64,000 nucleotides of DNA, taken from contig NZ_NGNS01000017.1 of NCBI RefSeq assembly GCF_002165625.1, forward strand, positions 1 to 64,000, in the 5' to 3' direction. Under the pieces are notes generated by a model that was given only the letters and a program-made list of their open reading frames with translations, was not told the origin of the DNA and made no database searches. The position numbers and the translations under genes are program-made. This document shows positions 55,428 through 64,000 of the stretch, piece by piece (the first letter of the stretch is position 1; each line of letters starts with the position of its first letter). This DNA comes from Neiella marina. GTDB taxonomy: Bacteria; Pseudomonadota; Gammaproteobacteria; Enterobacterales; Neiellaceae.

Positions 55428-56849
55428 TTAGTTAGCCACGTTAATGGGCAATTGCAGTGTTCGGCAATCGCAATGCAAACCTGGTTCTTCGCGATGGCTG
55501 ACATATAGCAGCTGACTGCTACCAGACTCAATAATGCGATTGACCGCAGTTAGAACCAGTTGCGCATTCGCTTCGTCCAGGCCTTGTAGTGGCTCGTCCA
55601 AGATCAGTAGCAGCGGCGATTTAACCAAGGCTCTGATCACTAAGATCAACCGCTGCTCACCGTAGCTTAATTGATGAAATAGTTTTTTTGCTAGATGCTC
55701 AGCATGGAACCATTTGAGCCAAGCCAAGGCGTGAGTTTTATGATGTTGGTTTACGTGGCGATACACGCCTATCGAATCAAAATAGCCCGACAACACCACG
55801 GTGAGTACCGTCACCCTCACCCGATAATTGAGTTGTAGTTCTGAGCTGACCATACCAATGTGGCGTTTGATATCCCATATGCTTTCACCGTTGCCACGTT
55901 GAATACCAAACTGGCGAATATCGTTGCTATAGCATTGAGGGTGGTCGCCGCAAATGAGTTTCAGCAAGGTCGATTTACCCGAACCGTTGGGACCAATCAC
56001 TCGCCAATGCTCGCCTTGCTGAATAGCCCAATCTAAACCATTAAACACCACATTAGCGCCATAACTAACACGACCACGACGCAACTCAAAGACCGGCTCA
56101 TCGGCGGCCAACGTGGTTGCAGTTTCTGACACCGGCGGCGGCTCATTTGGTGCTTCAGACAAATTAAGGGTTAACCAATGACTCGATTGTTGAACCTCTG
56201 ACGCTTGACCGCTGGCAACGAGTTGGCCTCCGGCGAAAACGGCTATGGACGGCAACCAAGCAGGCAAATCACTCGGCCGGTCAACCATCAATAACAACTG
56301 TATGCCCTGCACAGCCAATCGCTCAAGCAATTCACTAATGTCATGCCGAGCTTGAACATCAAGCCCTTCGAAAGGATCTTCGAGTAGTATTACCTGAGGT
56401 TGGCTGAGCAATGCCCGCGCCAGCATCAGTTTGCGTGTTTCCCCCGTGGACAAGGTGCGAAAGCCTTGCTGCAACAAATCAGTCAAGGCAAATTGTTCCG
56501 CCAGCGCCAGACATTGCTCAGACGGAGCGCCAGTCTCATGCAATAGCTCGATGACCAAGGTGCCAGGGTCGAATTCATCGAGCAGATCGCTCTCATCATT
56601 TTTGAGTTCCCGGGCAACCAGCGCTTCCTGCTCACCAAAGCTCACAGTGGCTATCGCGCTGGGCACACCCGACACGCAGCCACTGAAACGCAAGTTTTGC
56701 TGCAATAATTCGAAAACGAGTGCTTTGCCGCTATCGTTGCGGCCAACAATGCCCCAGCTTTGTCCACCAATCGACCAATTGTCGATGGTCAGAAGCGGCT
56801 CATTGAAAACGCTTTGGTTCGCTTCAATGCAAATGTTCTCAAGTTTCAT
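55428..56849 (-). CDS. modF: Tandem ABC ATPase of the ModF/PhrA type
   Basis: The 473-residue protein has two ABC ATPase domains and no membrane domain. The second is canonical: Walker A GPNGSGKSTLLK, signature LSYGEQRLILVIRALV and Walker B LLLILDEPLQGLDE. The first is degenerate, with GRNDSGKALV for Walker A (Ala in place of Ser/Thr after Lys), although its signature LSTGETRKLMLARALL and Walker B VILLEDPFEGLD remain. This matches E. coli ModF, once linked to photorepair. No molybdate transport genes are adjacent. Confidence 0.85.
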   Translation of the reverse strand: MKLENICIEANQSVFNEPLLTIDNWSIGGQSWGIVGRNDSGKALVFELLQQNLRFSGCVSGVPSAIATVSFGEQEALVARELKNDESDLLDEFDPGTLVIELLHETGAPSEQCLALAEQFALTDLLQQGFRTLSTGETRKLMLARALLSQPQVILLEDPFEGLDVQARHDISELLERLAVQGIQLLLMVDRPSDLPAWLPSIAVFAGGQLVASGQASEVQQSSHWLTLNLSEAPNEPPPVSETATTLAADEPVFELRRGRVSYGANVVFNGLDWAIQQGEHWRVIGPNGSGKSTLLKLICGDHPQCYSNDIRQFGIQRGNGESIWDIKRHIGMVSSELQLNYRVRVTVLTVVLSGYFDSIGVYRHVNQHHKTHALAWLKWFHAEHLAKKLFHQLSYGEQRLILVIRALVKSPLLLILDEPLQGLDEANAQLVLTAVNRIIESGSSQLLYVSHREEPGLHCDCRTLQLPINVAN

Positions 56850-56860
56850 GCCATGCTCAC

Positions 56861-57739
56861 TTAAGCTGTGAGGGTGTTGCGTAAAACCCCCAAGCCTTCA
56901 ATTTCTACCTCATAGGTATCACCAGCTTTTAGCCACTGCTGATTATGGAAACCGAGGATGACGCCCTCTGGTGTGCCGGTAATGATGACATCCCCCGGCT
57001 TTAGGGTCATGTACTTGCTAACGTAGGCGATAATGGTTTTGACATCAAAAATCATATCAGCAGTGTTACTTTGCTGACGCACTTCACCGTTTAAGCGACC
57101 GACGATGGTTTTATCATTGGGGTTACCGAATTCATCCGCGGTCACCAGCCAAGGCCCCATGGGTAAAAAATCATCCAGCGTTTTGCCGTGTAACCACTGA
57201 CCACTATCAAACTGCAGCGCGCGCTCACTCAAATCGTTGGCATTGCAATAGCCAAACACATGATCAAGGGCGTCATCAGCAGCGATGTGCTTGCCTTCTT
57301 TACCGATCACCAAAGCCAATTCTGCTTCGTAGTCGAGCTGTTCAAGGCCAGTAACATCAACATCTACGCCATGACCACACAAGCTGTTGGCAAACTTACT
57401 GAACACCACTGGATTGGTCGGAATCGCCATGTTGGCTTCTTCGGCATGTTTTTTGTAGTTCAGACCGATACAAATTACTTTCTCTGGGGCGTCACTCAAA
57501 GCACCATAACTGACTTCTGATAATGGCATCCAAAGCGCTGTTTCAGCTTCGACGTCAGTGGCCAATTGCTGCAATTTAGGCAGTGCGGCCAAGCCCTCGC
57601 TATAAAGGTCATTGAACGTTGTTGGCACTGCTGTGCCTGTTTTTGCTGCCGCAGCGGCGACATCTAGAACCAGATCGCGGTCTAGAATGCCAAGATTCGG
57701 GCTACTCTGACCCGGCTTCATAAATGAGACAAATTGCAT
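56861..57739 (-). CDS. Fumarylacetoacetate-hydrolase-family enzyme
   Basis: The 292-residue enzyme has the FAH fold with metal ligands Glu138 and Glu140 (DYEAELALVIGKEG) and Asp169 (NANDLSERALQ). Also present are KVICIGLNYKKHAEE and the C-terminal KPGDVIITGTPEGV loop. Family members hydrolyse or decarboxylate 2-oxo acids, including diketo-deoxy sugar acids. Being the third gene after a dehydrogenase and a sugar-acid dehydratase, it most likely cleaves a 2,4-diketo-3-deoxy acid, as in non-phosphorylative fuconate or rhamnonate breakdown. Confidence 0.85.
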   Translation of the reverse strand: MQFVSFMKPGQSSPNLGILDRDLVLDVAAAAAKTGTAVPTTFNDLYSEGLAALPKLQQLATDVEAETALWMPLSEVSYGALSDAPEKVICIGLNYKKHAEEANMAIPTNPVVFSKFANSLCGHGVDVDVTGLEQLDYEAELALVIGKEGKHIAADDALDHVFGYCNANDLSERALQFDSGQWLHGKTLDDFLPMGPWLVTADEFGNPNDKTIVGRLNGEVRQQSNTADMIFDVKTIIAYVSKYMTLKPGDVIITGTPEGVILGFHNQQWLKAGDTYEVEIEGLGVLRNTLTA

Positions 57740-57751
57740 GATTGTCCTTAA

Positions 57752-58885
57752 CTACCAGTTAGTAAACGCACCGTCGGGGCGGTACAATTGCGGCAACTCT
57801 GTTGCCTCAAAGGGATATTTATCGAGCTGGGCTGAATTGAGTGCGATCCCTAACCCTGCCGACTGCGGTACTTGTAGGTAACCGTCTTGCCACTCGATGT
57901 CGGTGGTGAAAACTTCCGGCATGGTTTCGGTCGGGATCCGTGGCAGCTCCTGAATCGCAACATTCGGCATGGCGATGTTGAGGTGCAAACTGGCCGCACT
58001 TGACACGGGACCCACCGGATTGTGAACGGCTAGATCAATATCATGGGCTTCACACATGGCCGCGATTTTTTGTGCCTCGGTAAGGCCACCAGCAATGCAA
58101 ACATCGACGCGTGCTAAGTCAATCAAGCGCTCCTCAATCAACTGACTAAACTGCCACTTGGAGCCAAATTGCTCACCTGCCGCCAATGGCACGGAGGTCG
58201 CTTGGCGTAGCTCTCTGTAATGCGCGGGCTGTTCACTGCGTAACGGATCTTCAACAAATAGTGGATTCAGTGACTCCACCGCTCGGCAGAATCGTTTTGC
58301 CTGTGCTGGTGACAATTTAGTGTGTGCGTCGAAACAGAGCCTAACGTTCGGCCCCAGCTGCTCATGCAGCATCTGCCATTCATCAATACTGCGATCGATG
58401 GCTGCGTCGGCATCAAACAAGCCGCCTTGTTGTGCAAATGGCTCCCAGCGCATGGCTCGCCATCCGGCCTGCTTGCGCTCTTTAGCACTGGCAAGTAGCT
58501 CGGCAGGGTTAGCGCCGTGTAAATGGCAATAGGTCAGCACTCGGTCCCGACACTTGCCACCGAGCAATTGATACACCGGACGGCCAATGGCTTTGCCTTT
58601 GATATCCCAAAGCGCCATATCAATAGCAGCGATTGCAGCCCCCGCCCAAGCGCCGCCGGGATAGAAACCGCCACGCCAAAGTCGTTGCCAAATCGCTTGG
58701 CTATCAAATGGGTCTTTGCCAATAACAGCATGTTTAAAGTGTTCAATACCGCCAGCGATGGCAAGTTCGCGACTGGTGATACCTGACTCACCAATACCGA
58801 CAATGCCTTCATCAGTTTGAATTTCGACAAACAAAAACGTCCGCCACTCTTTGGCCAAGTGAAGGCTAATATCAGTTATTTTCAT
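57752..58885 (-). CDS. Enolase-superfamily sugar-acid dehydratase (galactonate-dehydratase-like)
   Basis: The 377-residue protein belongs to the mandelate-racemase subgroup. Metal ligands are Asp186, Glu212 and Glu238. Catalytic His188 (FDAHTK) and His288 (VHNPVGPVSSAASLH) are placed as in D-galactonate dehydratase DgoD, which also shares GGLTEAQKIAAMCEAHD. It dehydrates an aldonic acid to a 2-keto-3-deoxy acid in the cytoplasm. The substrate is not fixed by sequence. It is the second gene of a three-gene operon (7 and 12 base gaps). Confidence 0.87.
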   Translation of the reverse strand: MKITDISLHLAKEWRTFLFVEIQTDEGIVGIGESGITSRELAIAGGIEHFKHAVIGKDPFDSQAIWQRLWRGGFYPGGAWAGAAIAAIDMALWDIKGKAIGRPVYQLLGGKCRDRVLTYCHLHGANPAELLASAKERKQAGWRAMRWEPFAQQGGLFDADAAIDRSIDEWQMLHEQLGPNVRLCFDAHTKLSPAQAKRFCRAVESLNPLFVEDPLRSEQPAHYRELRQATSVPLAAGEQFGSKWQFSQLIEERLIDLARVDVCIAGGLTEAQKIAAMCEAHDIDLAVHNPVGPVSSAASLHLNIAMPNVAIQELPRIPTETMPEVFTTDIEWQDGYLQVPQSAGLGIALNSAQLDKYPFEATELPQLYRPDGAFTNW

Positions 58886-58892
58886 TGCGCAT

Positions 58893-59759
58893 TTAGTCGT
58901 TGAGGTCTAACACGTTGCGCCACGAATACTGCGGCGTATAGCCCAACTCTCGCTTGGCTTTATCGATACTAATGAGCGTTTGATGATCCGATGTGTCCGG
59001 ACGAATCGGCACTTCGGGGTAAACCGCCGCCATCAATTCAGCGTTGGTTTGCTTCATGATGGTGTCTACCGCAGCGATGATATAAGCCCGGCTGTCAGTG
59101 AATGTTGACTCCAATGCCAAACGTGCGGCAACCGCACTATCACGAGCATCGACATAACCCCAAAGGTTGAATTTACGACTTGCTGGATCGGACCAATAGT
59201 CAGGAATGGCCTGATAATTGGCAGGATGGTCGGTATGGGTGTACAAAATGTTTGAATAACGCAGACTGATAATCGACACCCCATAAACGGTGGCGAAGTG
59301 ATCGGCAATGGTTTCAAGGGCTACTTTGGACAGTGCATAACTGTTTTGAGGTTGTACGGCATCATCTTCTGTCACTGGCACCACAACTGGTTTGTTGTTT
59401 TCAAATGGAAAACCGAGAACCGTTTCGCTCGACGCCCAAACCACTCGCTTGAAACCATGTGCCGCCGCCGCTTGAAACACATTGTACGTTGCTAAGGTAT
59501 TGTTTTTGAAACGTTCAGCGCCGGTATCAAAGTCAAAATCAGGCTCCGGCGACGAAGCGAAGTGAACCACCGAGTCAACCTCCCGTAGTGCCCCCTGAAC
59601 CGCCTGATAGTTGGTTAAATCAATTTTTTGAAATGGGCAGAGTTTTTCTGTGGGCTCAGCGATGTCGAGATTTAGTACGTCATAGCCGTGGTTCAATAGC
59701 TCTTGAACGACATAACGACCAGCGCCACCACTGCCACCTGTGACTGCAATTCGTTTCAT
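58893..59759 (-). CDS. Extended-SDR NAD-dependent epimerase/dehydrogenase
   Basis: From the ATG at 59759 (AAGGGCC upstream) the protein has 288 residues. The NAD motif is TGGSGGAGRYVVQEL (7-21) and the catalytic pair is Tyr141 and Lys145, with WASSETV supplying the serine. It resembles uronate dehydrogenases and related sugar dehydrogenases. As the first gene before a dehydratase and a FAH hydrolase, it probably oxidises a sugar or a keto intermediate of the same path. The LacI-type operator lies 22 bases before its start. Confidence 0.8.
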   Translation of the reverse strand: MKRIAVTGGSGGAGRYVVQELLNHGYDVLNLDIAEPTEKLCPFQKIDLTNYQAVQGALREVDSVVHFASSPEPDFDFDTGAERFKNNTLATYNVFQAAAAHGFKRVVWASSETVLGFPFENNKPVVVPVTEDDAVQPQNSYALSKVALETIADHFATVYGVSIISLRYSNILYTHTDHPANYQAIPDYWSDPASRKFNLWGYVDARDSAVAARLALESTFTDSRAYIIAAVDTIMKQTNAELMAAVYPEVPIRPDTSDHQTLISIDKAKRELGYTPQYSWRNVLDLND

Positions 59760-59780
59760 AATAGGCCCTTGCGATTGATA

Positions 59781-59798
59781 ATTGTTACCGCTAACAAT
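59781..59798. promoter_or_regulatory. LacI-family operator of the sugar-acid operon
   Basis: ATTGTTA and TAACAAT are exact inverted repeats around CCGC, the typical LacI/GntR(E. coli)-type 18-base operator. It lies just downstream of the predicted -10 box, so a bound repressor would block the start site. Confidence 0.65.
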
Positions 59799-59800
59799 TA

Positions 59801-59830
59801 ACCGTACATGTCGAACATGCACAAGGTCAA
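59801..59830 (-). promoter_or_regulatory. Promoter of the sugar-acid operon
   Basis: On the minus strand TTGACC (59825-59830) and TACGGT (59801-59806) are separated by 18 bases. The operator follows two bases later. Confidence 0.5.
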
Positions 59831-59896
59831 GTAGAGAATTGGAAACTCGGCGTTAGAGCACAGATTGACGCGCCTGAAAGCAATCGATAGTTTTTG

Positions 59897-61027
59897 TTAC
59901 GCCTCGCCGTCTGATACCAGCGAAATCAAATAATCTGGCCAAAAGCTTAAGGCGAAGCCACTGATTAGCAAGGTATCCAATGCGGTGGCAATTAACTTAG
60001 CATTGAATGGCCGAATATCTTGATAATTATCCCTATCGTGATCAACTAATTGTCCTGTCCGCTGTCGATACCTAAACCACTGTAATTCAATGAAGTAACG
60101 AGGCAACGAAACAAACACCACGCCGATCAATGTGACAAAAAGCCCAGCTATCCAAAGGTTATCTGTATTGCCGAGCGCCGAGCTTTGCCAAAGCAGAATA
60201 TTGATCATGTAACAGAAGGTGATGCTTTTTCCAAGCAAATAGGCTTCTGTAAACGCTTCGAGCTTAATTCGAATGACATTAAAATCTAAACATCGCTGTT
60301 GTGAATAACTTTCTAGTGAAGAGCCTATTGATATAGCCGATGAAAAGATCGACATAAAAAACGTGATGGTTAACAGAGTAATGAACAACAGAACGAAATT
60401 TAGCAAAAAATAATACACCCCCAGCGGGCCAATTATTCTTTCATTGAAATGAGTTTTATCGACAAACCAGTAATCGACGCTAACTTTGCTCACATCTGAG
60501 ATATCAGAAATATAACTCGCAGTGCCTAATAAGGAGATGGCTAACAATAAAACGAAAAGGAGAAACTCTCTAAAGAGAAGGCCTTGTCTCGGTGGCGATG
60601 CTTCGCCCTGTATCGATTGTGAATAAAGCTTAAGTTCACCCGAGCTATGGATGGAAACAAGCCATAGCCAAACCCCCAACCCAACATACAAGGGGCAAAT
60701 CAAAGTATAGAGAATGAGATTGACGGTATCGTCCGAAAAGTACAACCGACCAGCGTCAGAACCGGAGAACGTCCCTTCTGATAACGTCCAGATTGCCGGA
60801 ATGCAAAAGCAAAAGATGAACGTTGCCAGCGCTGCGGCTAACCCAACCCTTCTGCCGGTATAACCGACCGAACTATTCCTTAAAGATACAGGGATTTCTG
60901 GAGCTAGCTCGATAAAAACATAGCTAAAAGGAGCTTTGAGAATTTTACATGGATAGGCGTTTGCTAGGTTCAGCAATAAAGAATAGATCCAAATTTTCGG
61001 CTCATCTGGAGCAGAATTCCTTTTCAT
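59897..61027 (-). CDS. Orphan multi-pass membrane protein, AT-richer than its surroundings
   Basis: The 376-residue protein (ATG at 61027, AAGGA seven bases upstream) has about six to seven transmembrane segments, such as LAAALATFIFCFCIPAIW, LILYTLICPLYVGLGVWLWL, FLLFVLLLAISLLG and FLLNFVLLFITLLTITFFM. A charged C-terminal loop follows (WFRYRQRTGQLVDHDRDNYQD). I do not recognise the family. Base composition is visibly more AT-rich than the genes on both sides, which may mean later arrival. No partner gene adjoins it. Confidence 0.6.
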   Translation of the reverse strand: MKRNSAPDEPKIWIYSLLLNLANAYPCKILKAPFSYVFIELAPEIPVSLRNSSVGYTGRRVGLAAALATFIFCFCIPAIWTLSEGTFSGSDAGRLYFSDDTVNLILYTLICPLYVGLGVWLWLVSIHSSGELKLYSQSIQGEASPPRQGLLFREFLLFVLLLAISLLGTASYISDISDVSKVSVDYWFVDKTHFNERIIGPLGVYYFLLNFVLLFITLLTITFFMSIFSSAISIGSSLESYSQQRCLDFNVIRIKLEAFTEAYLLGKSITFCYMINILLWQSSALGNTDNLWIAGLFVTLIGVVFVSLPRYFIELQWFRYRQRTGQLVDHDRDNYQDIRPFNAKLIATALDTLLISGFALSFWPDYLISLVSDGEA

Positions 61028-61292
61028 GTTCATTCCTTACCGAACACACAATCAATTGAAAACTTTCAATAACCAGAGGATTCAAGTTGCAACGACTCTG
61101 CTGAACGCGTCACCACACCTAAAAAGTAGTCGTTGCCTAAGGACCTTTCAAATGAGCTCCTTTCAATGCAGTACCTCGCTGTGGTTGGCGTTATTTGAGT
61201 TATTTGTCGAAACAGAACTATCTGCTAGTGTTAAACAGACTGGATAGCAACAGGAAGCTATCAAATAGGTTCGCCTCATTCACGGAGGACAG

Positions 61293-61487
61293 TTGATGAT
61301 CCCTTTCGTTTTGTTAGCACTGGCTTTACTCGAATTATATGTTGGCATTCGAGATAGTTCGTTACTCGACTTATGCGTTGGCATTTTGGGCTTTGCAATA
61401 GCACTATCGATGCTCTATGCCGCGAGAACCGGCCAAACGATCACTGGCGACCTACGGCAATGGATCGCTAACCGACATAGCAAATAA
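61293..61487 (+). CDS. Small membrane protein, unknown
   Basis: A 64-residue protein with GGAGG seven bases before the ATG. Two hydrophobic segments (FVLLALALLELYVGI and LCVGILGFAIALSMLYAA) are followed by a short polar tail (GDLRQWIANRHSK). No family is recognised. The strong ribosome-binding site supports it as a real gene. Confidence 0.55.
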   Translation: MMIPFVLLALALLELYVGIRDSSLLDLCVGILGFAIALSMLYAARTGQTITGDLRQWIANRHSK

Positions 61488-61515
61488 TCATTCGGCAGTG
61501 CGCTAGCTAATAAAA

Positions 61516-61543
61516 AGCCGTGGCAAGACCATCTCGCTACGGC
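61516..61543 (-). terminator. Probable terminator of the S46 peptidase gene
   Basis: On the minus strand AGCCGTAGC and GCCACGGCT form a stem with one mismatch, followed by TTTTTA. It lies 32 bases beyond the stop. Confidence 0.55.
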
Positions 61544-61574
61544 TTCTGTTTGCTTCATTGGCAGTAATTCGCGG

Positions 61575-63806
61575 TTACTGAACCAATGTCATCTCATCAA
61601 GCAAATAACCAGCATTGTCAACTTCGGTCATCAGCCAAAGCACATAACGAATATCGACATGAATAGCGCGAGTGATCTTGCCGTTGAAATACCAGTCTTT
61701 GGTGATTGACTCGTAGGTAGAATCAAAGTTCAAACCAACCAATTCGCCCTTTCCGTTCATGACCGGAGAGCCCGAGTTTCCGCCCGTGGTATCGGCGCTA
61801 CTCAAGAAGTTAACCGGCACCGAGTTCACCTCCAGAGGACGAGCGGCTGTCGCTTCACAGCCAAAGCTCAACAAACCACAAGTTACAGCTGCCAAGCCTA
61901 AATCACCACGATAATAATCACCATAGGCTTTGTTTTGATGGGCCATCAATACTTTGTCAGTGGCGATAAATGGTTTTTCACCTGTGTGTTTGGCAACCAA
62001 ACCCCGCAATGAGGTAAATGGCGTTTTGTAGACGCCGTCGGCTGCCGGATAACCATCCACTTGGGCATAACTGACTCGCAACGTTGAATTGGCATCCGGG
62101 TATACGGGTTTGCCCTGAGCATTATTGTAAGCAATGACTGCTTCCATATATTGCGGCCGAACTTCCGCTAAGCGGCCAGCCATTTCTTTTTGCTCAGCTT
62201 CAATGGTCATGTTGGCATCATACAATGCCACGGCTAACTGAATCAGCGGGTCGGTCGATTGCTCAAAGTCACTGGTCGCTTTGCCAATCCAGGCCACACG
62301 CGTATCAGCATCTGCTAGCTCTGTTTTGTCATAAATGTCTGCCACCAGCGCTTTTAGCTCGGCATTGCTGATTTGGCTATTGAGACCTAGTGCTTTATCT
62401 AAATCGGCCACGTGTCGCGCAGCATCTTGCTTGACATATGTTGCCAAATAACTTGCCCACAAGGCTTGATCAACTTGGGGGTCAAATTTAGTTTGCAGGC
62501 GCTGCAAACGAGCTTTAAGCATAGGTAAATCACGTTGTTGATAACCCATTTCACGTTCGGCATCTGGCTTTTCATTTTCCTTTGCCAAGCGATACAAGCG
62601 AATGGCAGCATTGAGCAAGTCAGAATTGATAGCGTAGTTGTAGTAGAACTGTCGCTGTTGTTGAGCATGGGCATCGGTCAGCAATGCTTGTAACTGTTGG
62701 TGCGCCACGGTATACGATTGACGAGATGGCTCTTTGCCAAACCAGTTCAAGTACTGTTGTTCTTGGGCACGCTTAATGCCTTCGATGTCTGTTGCTTTAA
62801 AGCCATCTTGCAGACCCAGCAGTTTCTTTAGGCGATTATTAATGCTCTTAACCCGCGAGGCATATTTAACCTCTGCTGCTTCTCGACCATTGGTCGCTTC
62901 GGCAATCGTATCGAGCGTCATGTAATAGGTATCAAGCAGTGTTGGGTAATACCAATTAGCAGAATAATTCACTTCATCTGCAAGCTTGTAACGGCTGGTA
63001 CGACCCGGATAACCAGCGACTAATACGCCATCACCCAATTTAACACCACTGGCATTGACTTTAAGAAAGGACTTGGGCTGATAAGGCACATTGTCTTCGC
63101 TGTATTCAGCAGGCTTGCCATCTTTGCCGACATAGCCGCGAACAAAGGTAAAATCTGCGGTATGACGCGGATACTCAAAGTTATCAATATCGCCACCGAA
63201 GTTACCAAGCGCTTCAGCTGGTGCGTAAACCAGGCGCACGTCTTTAATCATCAATTGTTTGATCAGAAAGTATTCCAAGCCATGATGAAACGCCCGTACC
63301 GAGCAGCGGTAGTTGGGATCTGTTTCGCACTCACCGATTAACGCTTTGCGCTTCGCCGCGATGGCATCATAGCGCGCTTTACCGTGTAAATCGTCAGCCA
63401 ATGAGCCTGTTACTTGGGCAGTCACATCTTCGACAGACTCAGTGACATACAAACGCTCTTGTGGTCCGGCAGGCAGTTCTCCGGCCATAGTTCCGGCAAG
63501 AAAGCCCTTGGCAATCAGATTGTTGTCAGGCGTGCTGTTGTTCTGAATAGCACCATAGGCACAGTGGTGATTAGTCACCACCAACCCCTTCGGTGATACG
63601 AATGAAGCCGAGCAATACCCCAACCCGACGACGGCATTGAGCGGATACTGATTCAAGTCGGCAACTTGTGATGCCGGCAATTCAATGCCAACACGATCAA
63701 ATTCGTCTTGAAGTTGCGTCAACTGGTGGGGCTGCCATTGCCCCTCATCGGCGCCAGCAGCAGCGGCAAATGCTAGTGCCGCAACAATTGTTAGTTTTGT
63801 TTTCAT
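61575..63806 (-). CDS. S46-family dipeptidyl-peptidase (DPP7/DPP11 type)
   Basis: This periplasmic serine exopeptidase releases dipeptides from oligopeptide N-termini. The 743-residue precursor has a signal peptide ending near AAGA. The triad is visible: His in TNHHC (residues 80-81), Asp in GGDIDNFEYPRH and Ser678 in TTGGNSGSPV. The residue that separates DPP7 (Gly) from DPP11 (Arg), 18 positions after the serine, is Ser696 here (FDST), so P1 preference cannot be read off. The long central helical domain that caps the cleft is intact. It stands alone in its transcription unit. Confidence 0.93.
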   Translation of the reverse strand: MKTKLTIVAALAFAAAAGADEGQWQPHQLTQLQDEFDRVGIELPASQVADLNQYPLNAVVGLGYCSASFVSPKGLVVTNHHCAYGAIQNNSTPDNNLIAKGFLAGTMAGELPAGPQERLYVTESVEDVTAQVTGSLADDLHGKARYDAIAAKRKALIGECETDPNYRCSVRAFHHGLEYFLIKQLMIKDVRLVYAPAEALGNFGGDIDNFEYPRHTADFTFVRGYVGKDGKPAEYSEDNVPYQPKSFLKVNASGVKLGDGVLVAGYPGRTSRYKLADEVNYSANWYYPTLLDTYYMTLDTIAEATNGREAAEVKYASRVKSINNRLKKLLGLQDGFKATDIEGIKRAQEQQYLNWFGKEPSRQSYTVAHQQLQALLTDAHAQQQRQFYYNYAINSDLLNAAIRLYRLAKENEKPDAEREMGYQQRDLPMLKARLQRLQTKFDPQVDQALWASYLATYVKQDAARHVADLDKALGLNSQISNAELKALVADIYDKTELADADTRVAWIGKATSDFEQSTDPLIQLAVALYDANMTIEAEQKEMAGRLAEVRPQYMEAVIAYNNAQGKPVYPDANSTLRVSYAQVDGYPAADGVYKTPFTSLRGLVAKHTGEKPFIATDKVLMAHQNKAYGDYYRGDLGLAAVTCGLLSFGCEATAARPLEVNSVPVNFLSSADTTGGNSGSPVMNGKGELVGLNFDSTYESITKDWYFNGKITRAIHVDIRYVLWLMTEVDNAGYLLDEMTLVQ

Positions 63807-64000
63807 GGAAGTCCTGACTGGTTAATTCGCTGCGGCTTACTTGTAGAGGTTTTGCCGCGAACCAAAATTAGCGCCAACATTTAACCATAGCTTCAACAGC
63901 AAGGCGTATGTCGTGGTCAAATTTATCCTGCCACGGCCGTAAAAGTTTTGTTTCACAGATGCTGCGATCGAAGCCAAACCGCTGAAAACATAGCGCAATA

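Noticed and set aside
61026-61247. A 73-codon frame upstream of the small membrane protein gene
   Set aside because: No ribosome-binding site, no recognisable segments and low-complexity polar composition; the 61034-61292 gap is better read as non-coding.

Overview
The window is chromosomal DNA of a gammaproteobacterium, most likely a marine member of the Alteromonadales or a close relative. The evidence is the two E. coli-like housekeeping neighbourhoods, the tusDCBE operon, monomeric isocitrate dehydrogenase, an S46 dipeptidyl-peptidase, NAD-dependent alanine dehydrogenase and moderate base composition. I cannot name the genus. There is no rRNA, CRISPR array, prophage or insertion sequence that I can support. 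Two tRNA genes are present: Ser-UGA and Val-GAC.

Layout: 1-3233 is the 3' end of a copper/silver efflux operon, with a His/Met-rich tail of the upstream gene followed by cusA. 3241-9002 holds a 2H-phosphoesterase-like protein, a secreted beta-propeller protein, tRNA-Ser, a yccA-type BI-1 protein, the glutamate transporter gltS and the sulfur relay tusDCBE. 9017-10541 holds two unrecognised genes. 10613-31462 is a conserved housekeeping block: serS-rarA-lolA-ftsK-lrp, then ald, trxB-aat-bpt-infA, clpA-clpS, cspD, icd, and rluE-nudJ-mnmA-hflD-purB. In E. coli these are two separate loci; here they are joined. The middle part gathers an almost complete N-degron pathway: two aminoacyl-protein transferases, the adaptor ClpS and the unfoldase ClpA.

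31683-38228 holds small accessory genes (acetyltransferase, Mpv17-like membrane protein, PH-domain protein, solute-binding protein), then a long XRE regulator divergent from malate synthase G. That regulator resembles the RamB/PrpR class and has a C-terminal cysteine cluster. 38359-49091 is the most interesting accessory region: an eight-gene operon built around a cyclopropane-fatty-acid-synthase-type methyltransferase, with a FAD oxidoreductase, DUF1365, SDR, NTF2-like, DUF2878, chalcone-isomerase-like and DUF3833 proteins. Nearby on the same strand are a DNA photolyase, a ybgA homologue and a ybfA homologue. A beta-glucosidase gene with its own LacI-type operator sits between the two halves. 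The set looks like a light or singlet-oxygen response that couples membrane-lipid modification to photorepair.

49229-53808 holds a DUF1853 gene and the pheS-pheT-ihfA operon. After tRNA-Val come small membrane proteins, a modF-like ABC protein, a three-gene sugar-acid operon (dehydrogenase/epimerase, dehydratase, FAH hydrolase) behind a second LacI-type operator, an AT-rich orphan membrane protein and an S46 dipeptidyl-peptidase.
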